From Meloidogyne chitwoodi (taxonomy: Eukaryota > Nematoda > Chromadorea > Rhabditida > Meloidogynidae), in assembly GCA_015183035.1 (NCBI GenBank), contig JACZZP010000008.1, forward strand, positions 744,001 to 808,000: 64,000 nt of DNA. Direction: 5' to 3'. Position numbers and translations under genes: made by a program. A model generated the notes under the pieces. The model saw only the letters and a program-made list of their open reading frames with translations. It had not been told where the DNA came from and searched no databases. Shown piece after piece: positions 12,835 to 22,710 of this stretch; the first letter of the stretch is position 1; every line of letters begins with the position of its first letter.

Positions 12835-13083
12835 GGGAGCAGTTCAGTTGAGTCAGCACGATTGAGTCACCGTCTAAAATATTTCACCCAAGTTTTTTCC
12901 TAGATACGAATTATATAAAAATATGAATGATAGCTCATTTGAAAGAGCTCTTCGAACTGAGTCGAATGAGACCAAAATGAACGAATTTAGTAGGCTTCAA
13001 ACGAAGTTAAGAGAAACGGTGACTCAACCGTGCTAACTCAACCGTGTCAGACTCAATCGTGCTGACTCAACTGAGGTGTACCC
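12835..13083. mobile_element. MITE family A, copy 1, 8-bp target duplication
   Basis: Termini GGGAGCAGTTCAGTTGAGTC and the complement of GGGTACACCTCAGTTGAGTC bracket 249 bases. The flanks are identical: GCAGTTTA at 12827-12834 and 13084-13091. The corresponding place in the right arm (near 18450) has a single uninterrupted site (CTATAAAACTGC then TGAAATTTAAATATCG). The 8-bp duplication suggests a hAT-type source, although the terminal bases are not the usual hAT signature. Confidence 0.88.
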
Positions 13084-13104
13084 GCAGTTTATAGAGTCAA
13101 ATTA

Positions 13105-13362
13105 GCGAAACTGGCGCCACCTCAGCACCGCCATTTCAGTACTGCCATTTAATTAAGCGTTTTTCAAAATGTCTATATTTCCTTGATGATCCATATTAAA
13201 CTTGAATAAATATAAATGAACCAAGTAAAATAAGATATAAAAATGAAAGAAGAATATTAAAATGAAGAAAAAACCACTATTTCAGTATAAAAACTTTTTC
13301 GTACTGAAATGGATCCGTTTGTACGGACTGAAATGGGGGCACTGAAGTGACTCCAACCCACA
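13105..13362. repeat. Inverted-repeat element present in both arms (left copy)
   Basis: Ends GGCGCCACCTCAGCACCGCC and the complement of GGAGTCACTTCAGTGCCCCC are imperfect inverted repeats, each followed by an ATTTCAGTAC motif. The matching copy lies at about 18185-18440 in the right arm, so this insertion predates the inverted duplication. Confidence 0.6.
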
Positions 13363-13581
13363 AATTAGAGTACGGCGCAAAACAGGAATATTTTACACGA
13401 TTAAAATCTGTAATTTTAGTATTTTTAGGCATAGTCCTGTCAGATTATGTTCTCTAAAATAATCCAATCCTATTGCAAATCAACTAGAACAAATATTTAC
13501 TTACAATTAGTGGAAAATCTGTTTGAAGATTAACTACAAATCCATTTCACATTAAACTATCCAGTTTAAATTTTTATAAAA

Positions 13582-13845
13582 TTATATTTTTCTTACCTTT
13601 CTTTTTTTGAAATTTTTTCCTTTAAGTATATAAATAATTGCTGAGGTACTCAGAATATTTTTAACATTTTGACACCATTGCACAAAATTTCTTTTAAAAT
13701 TTATTTTTGTAGTTATATTATTCTGCCTTAAATAAATTAGGTATTTGTTTTTTGGCAGTTTATTTGGAATTATTGTTGGTATTGAATTTAATATATCAAT
13801 AAGTAATTCATTAGGTAATATTTTATTAAATATTTTTTTAAACAT
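13582..13845 (-). CDS. Short F-box-like ORF, left-arm copy
   Basis: Encodes 87 residues if unspliced. It starts MFKKIFNKILPNELLIDILN, close to the LPxELxxxI core of F-box motifs, then WCQNVKNILSTSA and a KKRK end followed by a GTAAGA donor. It is identical at protein level to 17681-17944. The spliced relative at 21313 continues through two further exons after the same KKRK|GT junction. No counterpart exons were found here, so this copy is probably a 5' fragment. F-box proteins recruit substrates to SCF ligases, but the match is too short for a firm call. Confidence 0.45.
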   Translation of the reverse strand: MFKKIFNKILPNELLIDILNSIPTIIPNKLPKNKYLIYLRQNNITTKINFKRNFVQWCQNVKNILSTSAIIYILKGKNFKKRKVRKI

Positions 13846-14117
13846 ATTTTAATTTTATTTAAAAAATTAAAAATTATTTATAAATAGTATATAATAAAAA
13901 AAAGAGAAACTATTACCTTTAAAATATTATTTAATATTCTTTATTTGTTTTAAAAAACAATAGAAATTAAAAACAAAGAAAATTTATTAAATAATTATGA
14001 GAAAATATTTTATAGCCTCTTTTTTTTATAATTTAAAATATTTCTCATATTAAATTTTAAATAAAAATAAAAAATTTAATTAAATAAAAGAATTTTCATA
14101 TAAAATAAATAATTTAT

Positions 14118-17100
14118 TTAAATAATATAAATTGTTTCATTAATATTAAAAAATATTTTATTAATTAATTCTATTCCAATTTGAAAACAAGTATCTTGAT
14201 TAGATAATTCATATTTCCAACCTCCAAATCTTTTTTAATTAAAATTAAATTAAATATATTTATATTAATTTACCTTCCTCTAGAATATATTTTTAATTTT
14301 TCTAAACAATTATGACATTCTTTTAATATTAAATCTCTTTCTTTTGTAGGTATAGGATAACCAAAAGGTAAACATTTTATCCATTTAGAACAAACATTTT
14401 TTTTATTATTATTTATTATATTCACACTAATTAAATCTTTAGATAAAAAAAGAATTTTTTTATTTAAATTATTTTTATAACTTGACTACTCTAACGGGTA
14501 CACTTCAGTTGAGTCTTCACAGTTAGTCACCGTTTCTCCTATAACTTCGTTTGAATCCTACTAAATTCGTTCATTTTAGCCTCATTCGACTCAGCTAGAA
14601 GAGCTCTTTCAAATGAGCCATCATTCGTATTTTTATATAATTCGTATCTAGGAAAAACTTGAATTAAACTTAAAACAGTGACTTAACCGTGCCTGACTCA
14701 ACTGAACCGCTCCCACTCTAACACCCTATTTAATCGCAAGAAAATAAAACATTCTTCAATTCATACTTTAATAAGAGAATTTTGTGATTAAAAATAGGGT
14801 GTTTACCTAAATTAGTTAATTTCAAATTTTTTAAGGATATATAAACCTAACTTTATTAAAAAATATATTTATTACCATTAATAACTTTTTCAAAAATTAT
14901 ATTTTGTTGATTAATATCTAAATGTAATTCTTTTTCAGAATTTTGACCAATTTCACAAAGTATTGACCAAAATTGATTTTTATTATTTAAATTATTATTA
15001 TTAATTAATGAAGATGATGAACTACTAGAACAATTTGGAATTAATTCTGAACTAAAATTTGAAAGAATTGTACAGCGATAAAATAAAATCTAAAAAATTA
15101 AATAAATTAATTAATTGGAAATTTTATTTAATTTAGAAAAGGTCCAAAATAATTAAAAAATTTATTTTTTAATTAAAAATAATTACATCTTTTCTTGGAT
15201 AATATGCCCAACTTAATTGTTTAGCAAATTCACTTTGTCCACCAAATAATCCAATACCAACTAAAATTACCTAAAATAAAATAATATTATTATTTATTTA
15301 TTTAATATTTACAGTAGAATATTTTAAAGGCAATGGCTGAGGTAAAAGGCCTTCACTCATTCGTCCTAGTTCAGTTAATGGAATTGTGGAAATAAGAATA
15401 TCGTAATTCCATTTCTTTAAATAAATAAATTATTTTTAAAATATTTATTTTAATTTAAAAAATTAATTTTTTTAAATTAAATTAAAAAAAAAATAAATAT
15501 TTATTTATTATTAATTAATTAAAATTAATTAAATATATAATTTTTAAAATTAATTTTAAAAATAAAATAAATTTACCAATTCATTTCCTTCTTTATTAAC
15601 AGAAAAAACAATTTTATTTTTTGAATCAATTTTAATAATTTTTTGACCAAAATTAAAAATATTTTTAGGAAATCTTTTAGAAAATAATTTCCACATTTCT
15701 CCAATTCCTTTACAATTTGAAGGATAACGAAATGCTGTTTGTATTTTTTTATCTTCATTTAATAATTCTTTTTTTGAAAATAAACATCTTCGTTTTAATT
15801 GGGTTAAATCAATTAAAGGAACTCTTCCTTTTAACCAACTAATTCCCATTTGAGATATTGGAACTGTCCAAACCTTGAATTTAAATATATATTTTTATTT
15901 TTTTAATTTATTTTAAAGAAAAATATTTGATAATACACGTGAGTTTGAAGATTCAACTGAGTTCGGTGTCATTTGATCCCCATAAATTATAAAAAATAAA
16001 CTATTATGTAATTTTAGGTGTTTATGGTACCATTGGATAGAGCAAAAAATTTGCTACAAAATATCAAAAAATTAAAAAATTTAAACAAATAGAAGAAAAA
16101 GTTATAGTCAAAGAACTCATTTGTCAGAGAGGAGTGTTGGGGAAGGTGGGTTGATTTTAAAATTTACATTTATTTGGAAAATTGAAATAAAAATTTAAAT
16201 TTTTTATAATTTTAAAGTACTCATTCTCCTCTATTTTTATTTTTTAAATAATTTAATTTTAAAACAACTTTTTTTATTTTATTTTTACCTTTTCATTGTA
16301 TGGCCTAACAAATATTTTTTGTAAAGTTGGCCCAAAAAGTGAAAGGGAAAATTTATCAAAATTTTCTTCTTCTTTTTCTTCTTCTTTTTTAATTAAACAT
16401 AATAATTCTTCTAAACATTTTTGTTTTAAATTTTTAGGAAAATAAGGAATTGAATTTTGAACAGGATAAGGAATATAACCTTTAGGTATTATTAATTCAT
16501 TATTATTATTATTATTTTCTTCTTCTTTTTCTTCGTTTATTATATGTGACATTTCTGCCTTAAAAATAAATATTATTGTAAAATTTTGGTTTTTTGAAAA
16601 AATTAAATTATAAAAATTTTGATCCTTTTTTAATTTTTTAAATATTTAAAAAATTATTATTTTTAAAAATAAATAAATATTAAAGGTATTAAATTAAAAA
16701 AAACAATTTTCCTCTAACCATTGCACATCTTGGTATAATATTCCATTCAGTCACACATTCTTCCATTGCATCAATAAAGTTTTGATATTTACTAATTCCT
16801 TTATATTTTTAAATTAATTAATAATTAAATTAATATTTATTTACCCATTACATGAACACCTAAATCCCAACAAAAACCATTTTCATCAATTACACTATTT
16901 GCCAAACCACCAATTTCATTTTCTTGTTCAATAACACAAATATTTATATTTTCCTTTTAATTTTTAATATTTAATTTAATTTATTTTAATTAATTTTAAA
17001 TTCCTTACATTAATTAACTTTTCTTTTTTTAATTGAAAAATGCGATAAAGTGCTCCTTAAAAATAAATAAATATTTTAATACAAATAAAACCTAAAGCAG

Positions 17101-17188
17101 TTGGTCCAGCACCTAAAATAATTATTTTATTAAATAAATTCTCTTCAGTTGAATTTTTAATATTATTTTCTTTTTTAATTGAAGACAT
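14118..17188 (-). CDS. glf-1: UDP-galactopyranose mutase (eukaryotic type)
   Basis: Multi-exon minus-strand gene in the spacer between the inverted arms. Order of motifs: N-terminal FAD Rossmann loop [16 protein letters not shown] (about residues 20-35); [16 protein letters not shown] with [53 protein letters not shown]; a GIGEMWKLF...FNFGQKI segment; the [17 protein letters not shown] core; [10 protein letters not shown]; and C-terminal [20 protein letters not shown]. These follow the layout of fungal and nematode UGM, a flavoenzyme that interconverts UDP-Galp and UDP-Galf for Galf-containing surface glycans. Low-complexity Glu/Asn and Ser/Asn inserts lengthen two loops. Introns carry a MITE (14496-14714) and a dispersed repeat (about 16018-16115). 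Start ATG at 17188, stop complement at 14118. Confidence 0.88.
14496..14714. mobile_element. MITE family A, copy 2, in a UGM intron
   Basis: Begins GGGTACACTTCAGTTGAGTC and ends with the complement of GGGAGCGGTTCAGTTGAGTC. The 8-bp flanks ACTCTAAC at 14488-14495 and 14715-14722 are identical. It shares the internal TCATTCGACTCAGC...AGAGCTCTTTC segment with the copies at 12835 and 44227. Confidence 0.88.
16018..16115. repeat. Dispersed repeat fragment in a UGM intron
   Basis: Contains GGTACCATTGGATAGAGCA followed by TTGCTACAAAATATCAAAAA and AAAAGTTATAG, matching one arm of the element at 2780-3152. A further relative is at about 36120-36220. Confidence 0.55.
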
Positions 17189-17680
17189 TTTAAAAATTAA
17201 ATTAAAATAATTTGTTTAAATTTTATATATTTTAATTTAAAATGTGTTTAAAAATAATTAAATTGATTAACAACGAAATTTTCATGCTTCCTTTTTATTT
17301 AATAAAATTGACCTAATTTTTTCTTAAAAATTAATACATTAAATTGTTAATAGAAATTATTAAAAAAATATAAAATATAATTATAGATATATATTTTAAT
17401 TAGGATAATATGGCCATACTATTTTTAAATGTAATTTAAAAATATAAAACTCTTAAATATATGTATGTATATGAGAAATATTTTAAATTATAAAGAATAA
17501 AGAGACTATTAAATATTTTCTCATAATTATTTGAATAAATTTTCTTTGTTTTTAATTTCTATTGTTTTTTAAAACAAATAAAGAATATTAAATAATATTT
17601 TAAATAAAGGTAATAGTTTCTCTTTTTTTTATTATATACTATTTATAAATAATTTTTAATTTTTTAAATAAAATTAAAAT

Positions 17681-17944
17681 ATGTTTAAAAAAATATTTAA
17701 TAAAATATTACCTAATGAATTACTTATTGATATATTAAATTCAATACCAACAATAATTCCAAATAAACTGCCAAAAAACAAATACCTAATTTATTTAAGG
17801 CAGAATAATATAACTACAAAAATAAATTTTAAAAGAAATTTTGTGCAATGGTGTCAAAATGTTAAAAATATTCTGAGTACCTCAGCAATTATTTATATAC
17901 TTAAAGGAAAAAATTTCAAAAAAAGAAAGGTAAGAAAAATATAA
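17681..17944 (+). CDS. Short F-box-like ORF, right-arm copy
   Basis: Encodes the same 87 residues as 13582-13845 (MFKKIFNKILPNELLIDILN start, WCQNVKNILSTSA, KKRK then a GTAAGA donor). Protein identity with the left copy points to a recent duplication. As in the left arm, no downstream exons corresponding to those of the gene at 21313 were found. Confidence 0.45.
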   Translation: MFKKIFNKILPNELLIDILNSIPTIIPNKLPKNKYLIYLRQNNITTKINFKRNFVQWCQNVKNILSTSAIIYILKGKNFKKRKVRKI

Positions 17945-18184
17945 TTTTATAAAAATTTAAACTGGATAGTTTAATGTAAGAGGGATTTCTAGTTTATAAT
18001 CTTCAAACAGATTTTCATTAAATGAAGTAAATATTTGTTCTAGTTGATTTGTAGGATTCGCGCAATAGGATTGGATTATTTTAGAGAACATAATCTGACA
18101 GGACTATGCATAAAAATACTAAAATTACAGATTTTAATCCTGTAAAATATTCAGGATCATGTTTTGCGCCGTACTCTAATTTGT

Positions 18185-18440
18185 GGGTTGGAGTCATTCA
18201 TTACCGTCATTTCAGTCCCAGTACAAACGGGTCCATTTCAGTACTAAAAAGTTTTTGTACTGCAATATTGGTTTTTTCTTCGTTTTAATATTCTTCTTTC
18301 ATTTTTTATAACTTATTTTACTTGGTTCATTTATATTTATTCAAGTTTAGTATGGATCATCAAGGAAATATAGACATTTTTGAAAAACCCTGGTAATTAA
18401 ATTGCAGTACTGAAATGGCTGTACTGAAGTGGCGCCAATT
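18185..18440. repeat. Inverted-repeat element, right-arm copy
   Basis: Counterpart of 13105-13362, with TTGGAGTCATT at one end and GAAGTGGCGCCAA at the other and internal CATTTCAGT motifs. It is more diverged than most of the arm. Confidence 0.5.
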
Positions 18441-18776
18441 TCACTAATTGTCTATAAAACTGCTGAAATTTAAATATCGCTAAACATTTTGCCAATTTAT
18501 TTTAATTTTTTTGAGACAAAAACTCATGCTATATAAATCGATGATTTTAACTTTTGTTATTATTATTCATTTTATTTTTAATTTATGCCCTCGCGTTTAT
18601 TTTTCAGTTTTGTTGTTGTAAATTAAGTAACTATTTATATTTGTAGTAAAACAAAATAAAGTTCTATTGATAAAATTTAAAAGGGAACCGTGATTCAATA
18701 AGTTACTTTAGTGTACTAATTATTTTTTAAATTTTTAGACTTTTAAATATTTGTTGTTTTAAATAAAAAGATCGTG

Positions 18777-19990
18777 ATGAGTGGTCATGTTGAAGATATT
18801 CGTCTTCGTGATGAACAAATTCGTCTTCTAAACCTTCGTAATGCTGAGCTTGAGCGACGTATTGCTCTTCTTGAAGGAAGCACTCCGGTGGTTAGTTTTC
18901 TGTATAAATTTATATGCCAAACGAAATTTATATTTTTTCCTTTGGCCTTGTTCGCTATAACTTAATAGTTTTTATTGAGCGAAATTTTGATTTTTTGTTA
19001 ATTATAGCATTTATCTGTCTGTGAGTTAGATGGGTCAAATGAGAAAAATTTAATTTTATACAAATTCTAATTTTTTATTTAGCAACCATCAGTGAAACAG
19101 CGTTTGGTTTCTTCTTTTGGTAATGTTTTGGAGGCGATCGATGGATTTGATAGTTTCGTTGGACTACCAGTTCATGTTTTGCAGAACATTAATGCTACAT
19201 TTAATGGTATGATTTTACGCAAATTTAATTAAATTGTTCAAAAGTAAATCTAAAGTTCCCATTTATACATTCTAAGAATATTTCGGAACAATTTTTTAGT
19301 TTCTGCTAAACGTGAAACCTATTATAATGTATCTAATTTTCTGAGTTTATGTTTGGTAATTTTATACTTTAGGGCCTCCGTTTTTCTGGTAATATTTAAC
19401 TGGTTTTTATTTAATTCTTTAGTTTTTGATAATTTTATTATATTTAATTTTATAGGTATTTACAATGTGATCACTTATAGCGTTGGAAAGAGGTTCTTGA
19501 TGGGATTGGCTGCGGTAAATTTAAGAATATTTTTTCTAAGGTTTTATTTTACTTTTAGGTCTTACAGGATCATGCTTGGCCTAATAATGAGGATTATGCT
19601 TTGGTTTGTTTATCTATTTCTAATTTAAAAAATCAATTGATTCGCTTTAATTTTAGGAGACTATTGTGGTTCTCAAAAGGAACATTCTTGCAGTGTTTTT
19701 TCGCAACTCATTCAGTTTGCCGTAATACAACAATGGAGATTTTTGACGGAGATGCGTGGAATTTGTTTGCCGATGGTATTTTTTACTTTTTTATTGGTTT
19801 AATTAGAGATTGGGGAATTTTTAAAAGTCGAATGTTTAGTTATAAAAATAATAAACAATTTTAGTTGTTTTGGTAATTCTCAAATCGCTTCTTATGTACT
19901 TTAAGTTGGCGAAGGTTCATCATATGGTTAGAGAGGGAGCAAGAAGTATTTTAAGGTTAAATGTTTTTTAAGTTGACATTTTTGTGACGA
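18777..19990 (+). pseudogene. Orphan coiled-coil protein, right-arm copy (frameshifted)
   Basis: Same exon series as the left-arm gene, starting MSGHVEDIRLRDEQIRLLNL at 18777. Exon 1 differs from the left copy by heptad-sized changes while the following intron is unchanged. In exon 5 two bases are missing (CGCAACTCATTC versus CGCAACTGTCATTC in the left arm). Translation then runs RNSFSLP and stops, removing the last exon and a half. Everything downstream is still conserved at DNA level, so the loss is young. A frame-restoring sequencing error cannot be excluded. Confidence 0.6.
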
Positions 19991-20094
19991 TCTGAAGTTA
20001 TTTTTAATTTGTTTTTGTTGAATAAATCTTAAGAAATTGACAAAATTATTATTCAATAAAGATGAGTAAATAAATGTTTAATAAGTATAATCAC

Positions 20095-20640
20095 AGTTTA
20101 AAAATTATTTAAATAAATATTAATTAATTATTTTAAAATCCAGCATTTGGAGTAAGCAAATAATGAGTAGAAGAAATATTATTTATTTGTTGTCTTCTTT
20201 CATTTTCTTCAAAAGGTTCTAATATTTTTAAAAGATTTCTTTGTGGTAAATTAGAGCCTCTTCTTTGCAGTCTTTTTTCTTTCCAATCATTTATACTTGT
20301 TTGACTTTGATGACTTTCAATTCTTTGTAATAGTCTCAGATTTGGAGTTGACCTTTTTTTAGAATTTAATAAAATTATTATTTTTTTATAATTTTAATAA
20401 ATATTAAAATTTATAAGAAAATTCTTTTTTTAAATTATATTTTATTAAAATAAAAAATTATTATTTTTTAAATAAATATAAAAACCTTCTCCTTTGTGCT
20501 AGTCTTTGGGTAAGCGTTTCTTTGCCTTCTCTTTCATCACAATTTTCATTAAATTGTTTTTCTGACATAAAACTGTGGGCAGGTGCTGAAGCAACACAAC
20601 TTTAAATTAAAAAATATTATTTAAATATTATTTTTGTTTA
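20095..20640 (-). pseudogene. Truncated copy of the DMSR-like GPCR 3' end (right arm)
   Basis: Minus-strand copy of the last two exons of the GPCR at 3558-4022, with the intervening intron kept almost as in the parent. Both exons remain open here, unlike the left-arm copy, but no upstream receptor exons exist. It could only be expressed as part of another transcript. Confidence 0.85.
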
Positions 20641-21312
20641 AAAAAATCTTTAAAAAAAAAAAGAATTATTTAAAATTAAAAATTCACATCTTTTTATTAT
20701 GATTAAAATATACATAAAAATGATTTAAAAAAATAAAAATATTTAAATAATTTAAAACATATTTAAATAAACAAGGAGAAAATGTTTTTCTTATTTTTTC
20801 TTTTAAAATTTCAATTTTTAAATATAATTATTTACAAAAAATATTTTAGATTAAAGAATAAAAGGTTATTAAATATTTTTGATTAAATCTTTATTGTATT
20901 TTTTAATCTATTTATTGAATTTTACCGACAAAGAAAATGTTATCCATAATTTTTTATATTTTAATAATTTGTAGGCATAAAATCAACAATCATTTAAAAA
21001 AATATAATATAAATTATAATACTGAATGGTAAAACTGCTTAATGAATATGATGATTATTGATACAAATAATAATTAAATAAATATATAAGTATTTAAAAA
21101 TAATAATCTTTTCTAAAAAATAAGTTTACTTATAATAAATTGCCCTTAAAAATGATAAAATATTTAAGGATAAAATTTTCAGACGGCAAAATTAATAAAT
21201 ATAATGAATTAAGTATTTACTTATATTTAAATAAAAGTACTTAAAAGTTTCTTTTATAAATTTATTTTTAAAAAATAATTTTATTTTTAATATTTAAATT
21301 AAAATTTAAAAA

Positions 21313-22139
21313 ATGTTAAAACAAATATTATTTAATAATAATAAAATTAAAATATTACCTAAAGAATTAATTATTGATATATTAAATTCAATACCAACAA
21401 TTAAAAAAAAGTAAATAATTTATAAAATTAAATTTTAATAAAAATTAATTAATTTAAGTAAAATATTTAAATCTAAAAAATATTTTGAAGAATGGTGTCA
21501 AAATGTTAAAATTATTTTATCAAGTTCAGCTTTTCTATATTTTTGTATTGGGAAAAATTTTAAAAAAAGAAAGGTAAAAATATAAAATTAAAATAAAATT
21601 AATTAATTAAAAATTAATTAAGATTTATTCTAAATTTATAAATTTAAAAAATTAAAATTTTTTTGGAAAATTTAAATATTTTTTATAATTTTAAAGTACT
21701 CATTCTCCTCTATATTTTTATATAAAAAATTTAATTTTAGCTGTAATTTAAATAATTTTTTTTTTAATTTTTATAATTTAATTTTAAATTAATTAAGATA
21801 CAAATTGATAATAATTTTAAACAAAGAAGACTATTAAGTATTAAAATTTGTCAAAGTAATCTTCCTGAGGTTTGTTTTTTTTTAAATTATTAATTAAAAA
21901 TAATCTAGAAAGTTGTCTTTTTTTGTGTTTTTTGTAACTTAAAAAATAAAAAATATATATATAAATTCTTTAAAATAGGGCTCTAATAAAATAAAATATT
22001 TTTTTATTTATTAAAAATTGTAAAATTATAATTCTAAATTTTATTAATTTAATAAATACAGCAAATGATCACATATTTTTTAAATTCTTTGGAATTTATT
22101 GATCTTTCTTCAATTAACAGAACAACTTTAATTTTATAA
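21313..22139 (+). CDS. Small F-box-like protein, spliced
   Basis: Four exons join in frame: 21313-21410, 21459-21573, 21798-21869 and 22062-22139, giving 120 residues. It opens MLKQILFNNNKIKILPKELI, similar to the MFKK.. ORFs of the inverted arms, keeps WCQNVKIILSSSAFLYF and GKNFKKRK, and ends SSINRTTLIL. The LPKELIIDILNSIP stretch resembles the first helix of an F-box, but the rest of the domain is not obvious. It appears to be the diverged, complete relative of the arm ORFs. Confidence 0.55.
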
Positions 22140-22710
22140 AAATAATATTATTATTTTTTTAATTATTTTAAAATATTCTAAATATTTTTATTTTAATTAA
22201 TTAATTAATATTTTTAAATAAAAATATTAATATTATAATTTAATTCTTTTTTTCTTATTTAAGTATAAAATTATACAAAAATTTTTTTTAAAAAAATTTT
22301 AGATTTTTTAATCTTGTCCGGAATAATTTTTTTAAGATAATTTTTTTAAAATAATTTTTATATTCCGGATTTTCTTTTTTATTAAAAAATTAAAAAAAAA
22401 AAATAATATTTCGGTCGACTAATTAACTGGTTATTTTTCTTTCTCTTTTTTATTAAATTAATTTAAGTAAAATGATGGATAGTTTTAATTATTTTCTTTT
22501 TTCTTTTTAAAAATAAAGGTAATTAAATATTCTCTCAGGATTAATTTTATTTTTTAAAAATATGTTGGCGTCATTAAAATGAATTAATTAATATTTTCGG
22601 GTTAAAAAAGCATGGGCGGTCTTTTTAATGTTTTTTATTTAATTTTATATATTTTTTTCTTTTATTATTTTTAATTTAAATTTTAAATAAAAAAATAAAT
22701 ATATTTAAAA
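22140..22710. other. Intergenic stretch
   Basis: AT-rich. Contains a small inverted pair TCCGGAATAATTTTTTTAAG / TATTCCGGA near 22317-22370. No gene recognised. Confidence 0.4.

Larger units (their letters stand above)
10498..14055. repeat. Left arm of a large inverted duplication
   Basis: This block is the reverse complement of 17468-20640. In order it holds a GPCR tail copy, an orphan coiled-coil gene and a short F-box-like ORF. Apart from insertions and small changes the arms are nearly identical, including introns (for example the intron next to 12383 matches the one after 18890). The left arm is longer because it carries element insertions at 10715-10855 and 12835-13083 that the right arm lacks. 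The inner end is near 14055. The outer end coincides with the end of the GPCR homology. Confidence 0.9.
17468..20640. repeat. Right arm of the large inverted duplication
   Basis: Reverse complement of 10498-14055. Gene order mirrors the left arm: F-box-like ORF (+), orphan coiled-coil gene (+), GPCR tail copy (-). It lacks the two insertions of the left arm and keeps more of the parental GPCR intron. The inner end lies near 17468 (shared ATGAGAAATATTTTAAATTA), the outer end near 20640. Confidence 0.9.
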
